Origin: Algoriphagus aestuariicola
Lineage (GTDB): Bacteria; Bacteroidota; Bacteroidia; Cytophagales; Cyclobacteriaceae
NCBI RefSeq assembly: GCF_017254835.1
Contig: NZ_JAFKCW010000001.1
Span: 930,001 to 994,000 of the forward strand
Length of the DNA: 64,000 nucleotides
Direction of reading: 5' to 3'
Positions 36,887 to 45,574 of this stretch are shown piece after piece (the first letter of the stretch is position 1; each line of letters starts with the position of its first letter). The notes under the pieces were generated by a model. The model did not search any database. It saw only the letters and a program-made list of their open reading frames with translations, and was not told where the DNA came from. A program made the position numbers and the translations under genes.

Positions 36887-36914
36887 AATTAGTTCTTTTA
36901 ATACAGAACAAACT
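36887..36914. promoter_or_regulatory. Second copy of the inverted-repeat operator, before the efflux operon
   Basis: AATTAGTTCT, spacer TTTAATAC (8 bases) and AGAACAAACT. Half-sites and spacing match the copy before the GbsR-type gene (half-site consensus AGAACnAACT). It lies 33 bp before the TolC ATG. A TATC element at 36920-36923 may belong to a weak -7 box. Confidence 0.7.
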
Positions 36915-36946
36915 ATTAGTATCAAAATAAACTACTGACAAACAAA

Positions 36947-38317
36947 ATGTTTCGAAAAAGCCTGATTTACGCATTCACTTTACTGATTCCAGGGGTGTTG
37001 TCGGCGCAAAATTCCGTTGCGGAATTGTCGTTTCCGGAGCCTTTGACTCTCAAGGAGACAATTCAGATCGGATTGGAAAACAACCGCAACTACCAGAAAG
37101 CCCTTTTGGATGAGGACAAAGCCAAGTATCAACGAAATGAAATCAGGGGAGCCGGACTTCCTCAGGTTTCCGCTTATGGCGACTACAACAATTTCATCGA
37201 TGTCTATCCGCAGGCGATCCCTGGCGGCGGCTTTTTTGGCGGCAGCCCAGAGGATATCAACGTCATCGCCTTTGGCGTCCCACAATCCCTTAAAGCTGGA
37301 CTTCAGGTCAATCAGCTAATCTACAGCAACTCCTATTTGATCGGACTGAAAGCTGCCAAAACAGGAGAGGAGTTCTATAGACTTTTGGCACAACAGTCAG
37401 AAGAGGACGTGATCCATGAGATCGCGATGAACTACCTGGGCTCGATCCAGCTGGAGTTGCAAAAGGAAAACCTGCTGGCTACGATCGCCGAGCTGGAAGG
37501 CTTGGAGAAAATCCTCCAGGCACAATATGAAAACGACTTGGCCCGAAAGGTTGACCTGAACCGGGTCAAGGTAAATCTCACCTCAGTCCGCTCCGAACTG
37601 GAGAATCTGGAGATCGCTATCTACCAACGCCAAGGCTATCTAAAGCTCGTCATGGGGATCCCAGTGGACACAGAGATCAGCTTGGATCTGAAAGTAACGG
37701 ACATGAACCACATGGTGAGGGAGTTTCAGATCGCCGACTTGAACATCGAGGACCGAATGGACATCCAGATCCTCGGGGTGCAGGAGAAACTCTACGAATA
37801 CGAATACAAAAACATCAAGGCGGAGCACATGCCCCAATTGGTCGGGTTTGCTGACTTCAACAAAAGCGCTTTTTCCCAGGAATTTGATTTCGTTAGCAGT
37901 GGCCACAACTGGTATCAAGGCTTTTTGGTCGGCTTGAAGCTGGAGATCCCCATTTTCAACGGGATGCAGACCAAGTACAAGGCGGCCCAATCCAAAGTCA
38001 ATGCGGAACAGTTGCAACTGGACAAATTCCAGGCGACCGATGCTGCCGAGCTGGAGTACCAAAATGCGCTCAAGCAGTATTACAACTCGCTGAGTACGCT
38101 CAAGTCGCTTGAAGAAAATCTCGCCCTTTCCAATGATGTTCTCAACGAGACCCAGCTGCTCTACAAGGAATCGCTCAGCCCATTGACCGACCTCCTGGCG
38201 GCAGAGGCAGCCAGTAGACAGGCGCAGGGCAATTACAACAACCAGATCATTCAAGTACGCCTTGCTCAGCTGGAAATCCTTAACTCCACTGGCAAGATCA
38301 AAAACCTCATTCTGTAA
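36947..38317 (+). CDS. TolC family outer membrane efflux protein
   Basis: 456 residues. Signal peptide (MFRKSLIYAFTLLIPGVLSAQ), then two outer-membrane-efflux-protein repeats with the typical LTLKETIQIGLENNRNYQ and, in the second half, NALKQYYNSLSTLKSLEEN coiled-coil. It forms the trimeric outer membrane channel of the pump encoded by the next two genes (18 bp and 2 bp spacing). Preceded by the shared operator. Confidence 0.92.
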   Translation: MFRKSLIYAFTLLIPGVLSAQNSVAELSFPEPLTLKETIQIGLENNRNYQKALLDEDKAKYQRNEIRGAGLPQVSAYGDYNNFIDVYPQAIPGGGFFGGSPEDINVIAFGVPQSLKAGLQVNQLIYSNSYLIGLKAAKTGEEFYRLLAQQSEEDVIHEIAMNYLGSIQLELQKENLLATIAELEGLEKILQAQYENDLARKVDLNRVKVNLTSVRSELENLEIAIYQRQGYLKLVMGIPVDTEISLDLKVTDMNHMVREFQIADLNIEDRMDIQILGVQEKLYEYEYKNIKAEHMPQLVGFADFNKSAFSQEFDFVSSGHNWYQGFLVGLKLEIPIFNGMQTKYKAAQSKVNAEQLQLDKFQATDAAELEYQNALKQYYNSLSTLKSLEENLALSNDVLNETQLLYKESLSPLTDLLAAEAASRQAQGNYNNQIIQVRLAQLEILNSTGKIKNLIL

Positions 38318-38335
38318 CGCCAACACCTACCTATC

Positions 38336-39388
38336 ATGAAAAAATTACTTATCGTCGGATTTTTGCTCATTGGCGTCAGCGCCATTGCTTACACACTTTA
38401 CAACAACAAGACCGAACTGGAAGAATCGGCGACCTTGGCCATGAAGTCCAGCGAATACATCTCCGTGACAGTGGAGAAAGTAAGCGAGAAAGAAGTCAAC
38501 CGGAATTTTGAAGCGAACGGGGTATTCGAGCCCTCACAGGAGCTGAAGCTCATGTCCGAAACCTCTGGTACGATCGTCAAAATCAACAAGAGAAAAGGGG
38601 ACTATGTGAAGAAGGGGGACGTCATCGTGCAGGTCGATGACCGTCTGATCCGTGCCGACTACACCATCGCCCAGCTCAACTTGGAGCAGGCCGGCAAGGA
38701 TGTCAAACGCTATGAAAACCTCGCCAATACCGACGCGATCACCAAAAAGCAGCTGGAGGACAACCAGAAAGCCTACAATATCGCGGAGGCGCAATTTTCC
38801 GCCTTGCAAAAGAGACTCGACGATACCCAAATCAAGGCTCCAATCTCCGGGTATATCAACGAGGAGTATTATGAAATGGGTGCTTTGGTCAGCCCAGGAA
38901 TGGCGATAGCCGACCTGATCAATACTTCCCAGCTAAAGCTGTCCGTGCACGTGACCGAAAACGAGATTTCCAAGGTGAAGCTCGGCGACCAGCTTTCCAT
39001 CCGGGTCAACGCGATCAAAGGCGAAACGTTCACCGGCAAGGTGGACTTCATCTCCAAAAAGGCAGATGGTTCATTCAAATACGAGGTCATCATCATCATG
39101 ACTGGCTCCAACTTGGACAAGATCAGCCCTGGTATGTTCGGTACCGCCGAGTTTCAGTTTGCCCAGGAAGGCAAAGTTCTACAGATCAGCAGAAAGGCTA
39201 TCGCCGGAAGCTTGAAGGATCCAGGGGTCTATACGATCCAAAACGGCAAAGCCGTATATAGACCGATCAAAGTTAACCCGCTCACGGAAGGTTCCATCGA
39301 GGTGCTCGAAGGTTTAGATTCCAACGATGAGGTCATCGTGTCAGGTTTGATCAATGTGAAAGAAGGTACCCCAGTCAAAGTACAGTAA
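38336..39388 (+). CDS. RND efflux periplasmic adaptor (HlyD/MFP family)
   Basis: 350 residues. An N-terminal anchor (KKLLIVGFLLIGVSAIAYTLY), a lipoyl-like half (GTIVKINKRKGDYVKKGDVI), a short helical hairpin (about 105-160), the second lipoyl half (DTQIKAPISGYINEEYYEMG), beta-barrel (LKLSVHVTENEISKVKLGDQ) and membrane-proximal domain. It bridges the TolC channel and the RND permease. No lipobox; anchored by the N-terminal helix. Confidence 0.93.
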   Translation: MKKLLIVGFLLIGVSAIAYTLYNNKTELEESATLAMKSSEYISVTVEKVSEKEVNRNFEANGVFEPSQELKLMSETSGTIVKINKRKGDYVKKGDVIVQVDDRLIRADYTIAQLNLEQAGKDVKRYENLANTDAITKKQLEDNQKAYNIAEAQFSALQKRLDDTQIKAPISGYINEEYYEMGALVSPGMAIADLINTSQLKLSVHVTENEISKVKLGDQLSIRVNAIKGETFTGKVDFISKKADGSFKYEVIIIMTGSNLDKISPGMFGTAEFQFAQEGKVLQISRKAIAGSLKDPGVYTIQNGKAVYRPIKVNPLTEGSIEVLEGLDSNDEVIVSGLINVKEGTPVKVQ

Positions 39389-39390
39389 CC

Positions 39391-42300
39391 ATGCAGATTA
39401 CAAAACTATCCATACAGCGGTCGTCGCTAGTCGTCGTCCTCTTTACCGTACTGACCTTGTTGGGGATATTCTCCTACACCCAGCTGTCCTACGAGCTGCT
39501 TCCCAAGATGGAGACCAACATCGTCACCGTAACGACGGTCTACCCCGGCGCAGCGCCATCCGAAGTGGAAACATCCGTCACCAAAAAGATCGAAGACGCC
39601 ATCGCCTCGCTCGAGGGGATCAAGTCGATGAATTCCATCTCCCAGGAGAGTATTTCCATCATCACGCTTGAGCTGGAGTCCGGCATCGACGTGGATATAT
39701 CTCTTCAGGATGCCCAGCGAAAGATCAATGCCATCCTCGGCGATTTGCCGGAAGGCGTGGATCCGCCCAGCTTGGGAAAATTCGATTTGGACGATATGCC
39801 AATCATCCAGATGGCGGTCTACTCCAATCTCGATCCGGCGCAGTTTTACGATTTGATCAAAAATAAGATCCAGCCCTCCTTGGCACAGATCAACGGGGTG
39901 GCTCAGGTCAATATGCTCGGGGGAACCGAGCGTGAAATCAAGGTGAATCTGGACCGTAACAAGTTGGAAGCCTACGGGATTTCCCCCTTGATGGTGATGC
40001 AAAAAATCAACACCTCCAATCTAGACTTTCCTACTGGTCGCTTGAAAAACAACGAGGGACAGGTACTGATCCGTTTGGCGGGAAAATTTACCGCCGTGGA
40101 CGAATTGAAGGAGCTCGTCGTTGCCTACCGAAAGGATGAATCGCCCATTCAACTCAAGGAAGTAGCCGAAGTGGTGGATACCTTCAAGGACGAAGATATC
40201 CTCACCCGTCTCAACAACAACGACGCAATTGGCCTAACGATCCAAAAACAGTCGGATGCCAATGCCGTGGAGCTGTCGGAAATTATCCACCGCGAGCTGG
40301 AGAAACTCGAACAATCTTATGCGTCCGACGGACTTTCCTTCCAGATTTCACAGGACAGCTCTGATTTTACCCTGGAGGCCGCCAATGATGTAATCAAGGA
40401 TTTGATCATTGCGATTGTCTTGGTGGCCCTGATCATGTTGCTCTTCCTGCATAGTATCCGAAACGCGGTGATCGTCATGGTCGCGGTACCTGCATCTATC
40501 ATCGCCACCTTCACGGTGATGCTGCTGATGGGCTTTACGCTCAACTTGATGTCGCTTTTGGCGCTGTCGCTAGTGGTTGGCATCTTGGTGGATGACGCCA
40601 TTGTGGTGATCGAAAACATCTACAGACACCTAGAGATGGGAAAATCGATTGCCCAGGCTTCCTATGACGGGATTCGCGAGATTGGTGCGACGGTCGTTTC
40701 GATTACCCTAGTTATTATCGTGGTATTTGTGCCTCTGGCGATGACTAGCGGCTTGATTTCCGGGATTATCCGCCAGTTCAGTATTACCGTCGCCGTGGCT
40801 ACCTTATTCAGTTTGCTGGTGGCATTTACCTTGATTCCACTGCTGACTTCGAGATTTTCTAAGCTGGAGCACCTGAACAAAAACTCCTTTTTCGGAAAGC
40901 TGGTCTACGGCTTTGAAAGAGGCTTGGATGCCTTTGTGGACTGGCTGGTCGATATTCTCAAGTGGGGATTCGCCCACAAGTTTGTCATGCTCGCGACCAC
41001 CTTCGTGTTGTTTATTGCCTCTTTCTTCCTGATAGCAGGCGGCTGGATTGGAAGTGAATTCGTGTCCCAAGGTGACCGGGGTGAATTTCAAATCAGGATG
41101 GAATTGCCCAAGGACGCCACGCTGGAGCAGACCAATTTCAAAACCCAGGAGGTGGAATCCTACCTAAGGACTCTGCCAGAGGTGAGCGAAGTGTTCACCA
41201 CAGTGGGTAGATCCAGCGGACAGTTTACCGGATCCCAAGCCTCGCCGTTCACCGCGGAGATAGCGGTGAAGCTGGTGGATAAAAAACACAGAACCCAGAC
41301 TGGGCCGGAGTTTGCCCGGGATGTCGAAAACTATCTTGAGGAGAATATCCCGGGTGCGGAATACACTTCCGTGCCGATCTCCATCATGGGCACAGCGGCC
41401 GATGCACCTATTCAGGTCATTGTATCCGGTCCAGATCGTGACTCCGTGGCGGTGACCGCTCAGAAGATCGAAGAAATCTTAAGGGGAATACGTGGCACCA
41501 GAAAGATCGAAAGCTCCTTGGAAGCAGGCAACCCAGAAATCCGGGTAGAGGTAGATCGGTTCAAAATGAACGAGCTGGGACTTTCCATGGACCAAGTGGG
41601 TGGTACCTTGCAGGTGGCGTTCAACGGTAACGACGATTCCAAGTACTCCGACGGGGACTACGAATACGACATCCAAATTCGATTGAATGAGTTTGATCGC
41701 AGGGAAATCTCCGACGTCGAAAGCATTACTTTCCTCAATGACAAAGGGCAGCTGGTAAAACTCGCTCAGTTTGCCCAGGTGCTGCAGTCCGAAGGACCGA
41801 CAAAGCTTGAACGAAGAGACCGAGTAGGATCCGTGAAGATTACTTCGCAGGTCGCTGGTGTGCCTTCCGGTACTGTTGGAGCTCAGCTCACTGCCCAGAT
41901 CAACGAGCTCCAGCTACCTCCCCAGGTCCAGATCAACTACGATGGGGACATGAAAAACCAAAGTGAAGGCTTTGGCAGCTTGGGTATCGCCTTGATTGCA
42001 TCCATACTACTGATCTATCTGATCATGGTAGCGCTGTACGATTCATACGTGTATCCGCTGGTGGTGATGTTCTCACTGCCGATGGCCTTGATCGGTTCAT
42101 TACTTGCTTTGGCACTGACAAAGAGTACGCTGAGTATCTTTTCCATAATGGGTTTGATCATGCTGATGGGGCTGGTTGCGAAAAATGCGATTCTCTTGGT
42201 AGACTTTACCAACCAGCTGAAAGAAGCTGGCGTGGAAGTGAAGAAAGCCTTGGAAAAGGCCGTGAAGATCCGATTCCGTCCTATCCTAATGACCACGCTT

Positions 42301-42549
42301 GCGATGGTGATCGGGATGCTCCCGATTGCCTTGGCAGGTGGCGCAGGTGCGGAGTGGAAAAACGGTTTGGCTTGGGTAATCATCGGGGGCTTGATCTCCT
42401 CCATGTTCCTGACCTTGGTTGTCGTGCCGGTGATTTACTACCTCTTTGACCGCTTCTTGGCGAAGATAGGTAAGTCTGAGAAAAAGGAAATCGCACTGGA
42501 TGACACTCCAGTGGAGGAATTTGAATCTGAGGCCGCCGCTTACGTCTGA
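39391..42549 (+). CDS. RND efflux permease (AcrB/HAE family)
   Basis: 1052 residues, the usual length. Twelve membrane helices and two large periplasmic loops. Proton-relay residues are conserved: Asp401-Asp402 in TM4 (GILVDDAIVV) and Lys931 in TM10 (GLVAKNAILL). It starts two bases after the adaptor stop. The absence of heavy-metal (CzcA) residues in TM4 (no DxxxD-E pattern) and the HAE-like sequence favour drugs, bile-like detergents or lipids as substrates, but the substrate is not determined. Confidence 0.93.
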   Translation: MQITKLSIQRSSLVVVLFTVLTLLGIFSYTQLSYELLPKMETNIVTVTTVYPGAAPSEVETSVTKKIEDAIASLEGIKSMNSISQESISIITLELESGIDVDISLQDAQRKINAILGDLPEGVDPPSLGKFDLDDMPIIQMAVYSNLDPAQFYDLIKNKIQPSLAQINGVAQVNMLGGTEREIKVNLDRNKLEAYGISPLMVMQKINTSNLDFPTGRLKNNEGQVLIRLAGKFTAVDELKELVVAYRKDESPIQLKEVAEVVDTFKDEDILTRLNNNDAIGLTIQKQSDANAVELSEIIHRELEKLEQSYASDGLSFQISQDSSDFTLEAANDVIKDLIIAIVLVALIMLLFLHSIRNAVIVMVAVPASIIATFTVMLLMGFTLNLMSLLALSLVVGILVDDAIVVIENIYRHLEMGKSIAQASYDGIREIGATVVSITLVIIVVFVPLAMTSGLISGIIRQFSITVAVATLFSLLVAFTLIPLLTSRFSKLEHLNKNSFFGKLVYGFERGLDAFVDWLVDILKWGFAHKFVMLATTFVLFIASFFLIAGGWIGSEFVSQGDRGEFQIRMELPKDATLEQTNFKTQEVESYLRTLPEVSEVFTTVGRSSGQFTGSQASPFTAEIAVKLVDKKHRTQTGPEFARDVENYLEENIPGAEYTSVPISIMGTAADAPIQVIVSGPDRDSVAVTAQKIEEILRGIRGTRKIESSLEAGNPEIRVEVDRFKMNELGLSMDQVGGTLQVAFNGNDDSKYSDGDYEYDIQIRLNEFDRREISDVESITFLNDKGQLVKLAQFAQVLQSEGPTKLERRDRVGSVKITSQVAGVPSGTVGAQLTAQINELQLPPQVQINYDGDMKNQSEGFGSLGIALIASILLIYLIMVALYDSYVYPLVVMFSLPMALIGSLLALALTKSTLSIFSIMGLIMLMGLVAKNAILLVDFTNQLKEAGVEVKKALEKAVKIRFRPILMTTLAMVIGMLPIALAGGAGAEWKNGLAWVIIGGLISSMFLTLVVVPVIYYLFDRFLAKIGKSEKKEIALDDTPVEEFESEAAAYV

Positions 42550-42671
42550 TCCGAATTGGTTGATGATGAGGACGGAGCAAGGGCCTGATTCCCTCGACTG
42601 GGATTCGGGCCCCGGCCCAGATTTTATGGAAACGGATAGAAATAAAATAAAACCAACTAAAGCGCTGTGAT

Positions 42672-42902
42672 ATGAGAGGAGTCAATATTGCCAAAAAGCT
42701 GTACAAAGTATTTGAGTCATATGGAATCAACTACGACGGAAGACAGGGGAACCTTCACCTGAAAAACGACCTGCACATGGATGAGGTCTTCATCAACGGG
42801 CTGATCTTTGAGCTGGAATATGTGTCCCAGAAGAATCTTGAGAAGGACTTCGCGGACCTAGAACTCCGTCCCGCAAAATTGATAGCCGAATTCGTCTCTT
42901 GA
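42672..42902 (+). CDS. Acyl-carrier-protein-like small protein with Glu at the phosphopantetheine Ser
   Basis: 76 residues. The pattern aligns along its whole length with acyl carrier proteins: helix I (NIAKKLYKVFESYGI), then DLHMDEVFINGLIFELEY where ACP has DLGxDSLDxVELxMxLEE, then the loop and helices III/IV (LEKDFADLELRPAKLIAEFV). The attachment Ser is Glu38, so it cannot carry phosphopantetheine. It follows the RND operon by 122 bp and has its own terminator. It may be a binding or regulatory relic of ACP, a phospho-mimic, or only an ACP-like fold. Confidence 0.6.
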   Translation: MRGVNIAKKLYKVFESYGINYDGRQGNLHLKNDLHMDEVFINGLIFELEYVSQKNLEKDFADLELRPAKLIAEFVS

Positions 42903-42938
42903 CTAGGATCTAGTAAACAGTTGATTTAATTGCCCCCG

Positions 42939-42967
42939 CCCGGATTGGTTTCGAGTCCGGGTTTTTA
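42939..42967 (+). terminator. Terminator after the ACP-like gene
   Basis: CCCGGA, an 11-base loop and TCCGGG followed by TTTTT, 36 bp past the stop codon. Confidence 0.75.
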
Positions 42968-42997
42968 CTTTTACTTTGACAAGAAACACTGACCACA

Positions 42998-43489
42998 ATG
43001 CAGACAATGATTTTTCAGACGGCAACTAGGGAGGATTCTGATCGGCTATGGGAAATCATCGAGCCCATCATACGGGCAGGAGAAACCTACGTGTTTTCGC
43101 CTGACTCATCTAGGGAAAAGATGCTGGACTATTGGCTCGACTCCGACAAAGACACCTACGTGGCGAAGTTGGATGGTGAGATCCTGGGGACTTTTTACCT
43201 CAAAGCCAATCAACCCGACCGTGGCTCACACGTCGTCAATGCAGGCTATATGGTTGCGGCAAAGGCGGGAGGAAGGGGCATTGGCAGAGCCATGGCCGAC
43301 TTTTCTTTTTCCGAGGCCAGGCGCTTGGGCTACACGGCCATGCAGTTTAATTATGTCATTTCAAGCAATACAATTGCTGTGAGTCTTTGGGAAAAGCTGG
43401 GTTTCAAGATTGTGGGGCAGGTTCCCGATGCGTTTATGCATCCCAAACTCGGGCCCACGGATGTTTATGTGATGTATCGTAAACTGTGA
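42998..43489 (+). CDS. GNAT family N-acetyltransferase
   Basis: 163 residues. The acetyl-CoA-binding motif A is GYMVAAKAGGRGIGRAMADF, followed by the motif B region (SNTIAVSLWEKLGFKIVGQVP). The N-terminal QTATREDSDRLWEIIEPII is typical of the family in Bacteroidota. It acetylates an amine of unknown identity, possibly an antibiotic or metabolite. Start ATG at 42998, just after the terminator of the previous gene. Confidence 0.88.
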   Translation: MQTMIFQTATREDSDRLWEIIEPIIRAGETYVFSPDSSREKMLDYWLDSDKDTYVAKLDGEILGTFYLKANQPDRGSHVVNAGYMVAAKAGGRGIGRAMADFSFSEARRLGYTAMQFNYVISSNTIAVSLWEKLGFKIVGQVPDAFMHPKLGPTDVYVMYRKL

Positions 43490-43611
43490 TGGAAGTAGCA
43501 AGACGTGAGTATCAAGAATCAAGAAGCTAGATCGAAGAGATTTTTGATTTGCGATTTTCGAGATTAAAATTGGGGTTAGGTCAAGGCCCAGATGGGCGTC
43601 CGAGGTGCGGG

Positions 43612-43720
43612 ACTTTCCAACGCTCGTACTGAGCTTGTCGAAGTATGCCACTTTCCAACCTTCGACTTCCCGACTTCCTGGCTCCCGCCTCCCGTCTTCC
43701 CGCATTCCCTCATATTTCTT
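43612..43720. repeat. Non-coding repeat and pyrimidine-rich tract
   Basis: The region contains a sequence of the form CTTCGACAAGCTCAGTACGA on the minus strand (43624-43643), a motif that recurs in intergenic regions of many bacterial genomes. It is flanked by ACTTTCCAAC at 43612-43621 and again at 43650-43659. A CT-rich stretch with repeats of TTCCCGACTTCC-like words follows to about 43720. No gene is visible; this region (43490-43776) has only these elements. Confidence 0.5.
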
Positions 43721-43776
43721 TTGCCGCTTTCGTCATTCGGAGCTAATTTCCGCCCCAATTAATTTCCCAAAGTTTT

Positions 43777-45552
43777 ATGTTCTCAAACCGAAAATCGATT
43801 TGGATGGGAACGGCTCTGATTTTTTCGGCCGTGTCCGTCCAAGCGCAAACCAAGCTTCAGCTGGCTTCCTTCGAAAACAACAAAGGAAGCTGGAGTGAAG
43901 TCGCAAAGGTCTGGGTTGATCCTACCCAGTCCAGCCACGAGCTGCTTTCCGAAGGGAAGGGCAGCATCCTCCTCAACGCCCCCACCAAAAAGAAACCCGG
44001 GACAGACATCGTCTCTACCGAGAAGTTTGGCGACGGCGAATACACGCTGGTGTACATGATGGCGCCCGGCTCCAACTCCGGCATCTACCTCCAGGGCCAA
44101 TATGAGATCCAGCTACTCGACAGCTGGACCAAAACCCAGTTTAAAGCAGGAGACAACGGTGGCATCTATGAGCGCTGGGATGAGTCCAAGCCAGATGGAC
44201 AAAAAGGCTACCAAGGATATGCCCCACGCCTCAATGCCAGCAAGGCTCCTGGAGTATGGCAAACCCTCAAAGTTCAGTTTAGAGCCCCTAGGTTTTCAGA
44301 ATCAGGAGAGAAGGTCGAAAACGCCCGCATCGTATCTGCCACCCTGAATGGCGTAACCATCCACGAAGATGTGGAACTGTTTGGTCCTACCCGTGGCGCA
44401 CTTCCCGGCGGTGAAGTGGCCGAAGGGCCCATCCGGATCCAAGGCGATCATGGTCCGATTGCCATCCAGTCTTTGGAAGTGAAGCAATACGATACCCCAG
44501 CTCCGGAATTCAGCAGTATTTCTTATCAGGTTTATCCGGGTTCTTACACCACTTTGCCTGAAGAATCTACCCTGAAATCTTCCTCTACCGGCAAAATCAA
44601 AACGTTCGATGAATTTGTGGCGGGTCTAACCTCTGCCTCCCTGAGCAAGTTTGAAGGGACTATCTCAGTGAAAAAAGCTGGAAACTATACCTTCAGAATG
44701 GCCGTGCCCAACAATGGATTGGGGGCTATCCAGATTGGAAATGGCTCAGAGCAACTCCAATTGAGGCAGGGAATGATTACTTCTGCAAAAGCTCTCCAGC
44801 CTGGAGAGGTTCCCTTTGTAATCTGGGTGTCCAAGCCCACAGACTGGACTGCACAGGGATTTTACCTCACGGCGGAAGCAGAGGCCATGTGGCCAACTAC
44901 CTATAGCAATCCTGCTGGCATGGATTCTTGGTCCACTGACCCAATTCTAGTCGATACCCGTGAGACTCCTGTGCTAAGATCATTTATTGAAGTGCCGGGA
45001 CGGAAGAAGATTTCCCATGGGATTTCAGTTTCTTCTGCTGCCGGAGCTAATTATTCTTACGATCTGAATTCCAACCAGCTCCTCAGAGTTTGGAGAGGTG
45101 GATTTTTGGATGCTACTCCGATGTGGGACAGTCGAGGCAACGGAGTATCCAGACCAGTGGGTGTAGTGACCGAACTGAACCAAGGATCACCCTTGCTGCA
45201 CAACGCGGACTTTAGCGCAGCTTCCAAGGAATGGCAAGCCAAAGGCTATCAGATTCTGGGTGATGGTGCGGTAAAATTTATGTCCGTTTCCAAAGACGGA
45301 ATCCAGCTGAAAGACCAGATCCAGGTAAAAGCCGACGGAAAAGGCATAGACAGAATCCTGGAACTTTCAGGCAACAGCGCATCGATGCTGGTTTGCGTCG
45401 CACCAGGCAAGACACTCACAAAAGTGTCAGACAACACGTATTTGGTCGAAGAGACCGGCGTATTTCTGGTTTCAGGCCAGGCTCCCAAAGTCGGTACCGA
45501 TGGTATCTACCTGCCTGTCACCACCGCGTTGACCTATAGTCTGCTGTTTTAA
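43777..45552 (+). CDS. DUF1080 (3-keto-disaccharide hydrolase-like) secreted protein with PA14-like region
   Basis: 591 residues. Signal peptide (about 1-24), then a DUF1080 concanavalin-like domain (about 30-235, with GEYTLVYMMAPGSNSGIYLQ), a PA14-like segment (about 240-370) and a C-terminal beta-rich module (QLLRVWRGGFLDATPMWDSR) of the kind found attached to large sugar-dehydrogenase/cytochrome proteins. DUF1080 proteins act on 3-keto-glycosides in several Bacteroidota. The next gene, 22 bp away, encodes a PQQ-like dehydrogenase/cytochrome, so the pair probably works together in the periplasm. Confidence 0.8.
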   Translation: MFSNRKSIWMGTALIFSAVSVQAQTKLQLASFENNKGSWSEVAKVWVDPTQSSHELLSEGKGSILLNAPTKKKPGTDIVSTEKFGDGEYTLVYMMAPGSNSGIYLQGQYEIQLLDSWTKTQFKAGDNGGIYERWDESKPDGQKGYQGYAPRLNASKAPGVWQTLKVQFRAPRFSESGEKVENARIVSATLNGVTIHEDVELFGPTRGALPGGEVAEGPIRIQGDHGPIAIQSLEVKQYDTPAPEFSSISYQVYPGSYTTLPEESTLKSSSTGKIKTFDEFVAGLTSASLSKFEGTISVKKAGNYTFRMAVPNNGLGAIQIGNGSEQLQLRQGMITSAKALQPGEVPFVIWVSKPTDWTAQGFYLTAEAEAMWPTTYSNPAGMDSWSTDPILVDTRETPVLRSFIEVPGRKKISHGISVSSAAGANYSYDLNSNQLLRVWRGGFLDATPMWDSRGNGVSRPVGVVTELNQGSPLLHNADFSAASKEWQAKGYQILGDGAVKFMSVSKDGIQLKDQIQVKADGKGIDRILELSGNSASMLVCVAPGKTLTKVSDNTYLVEETGVFLVSGQAPKVGTDGIYLPVTTALTYSLLF

Positions 45553-45574
45553 TCCTGTTTAGAAAGAAAAAGAT

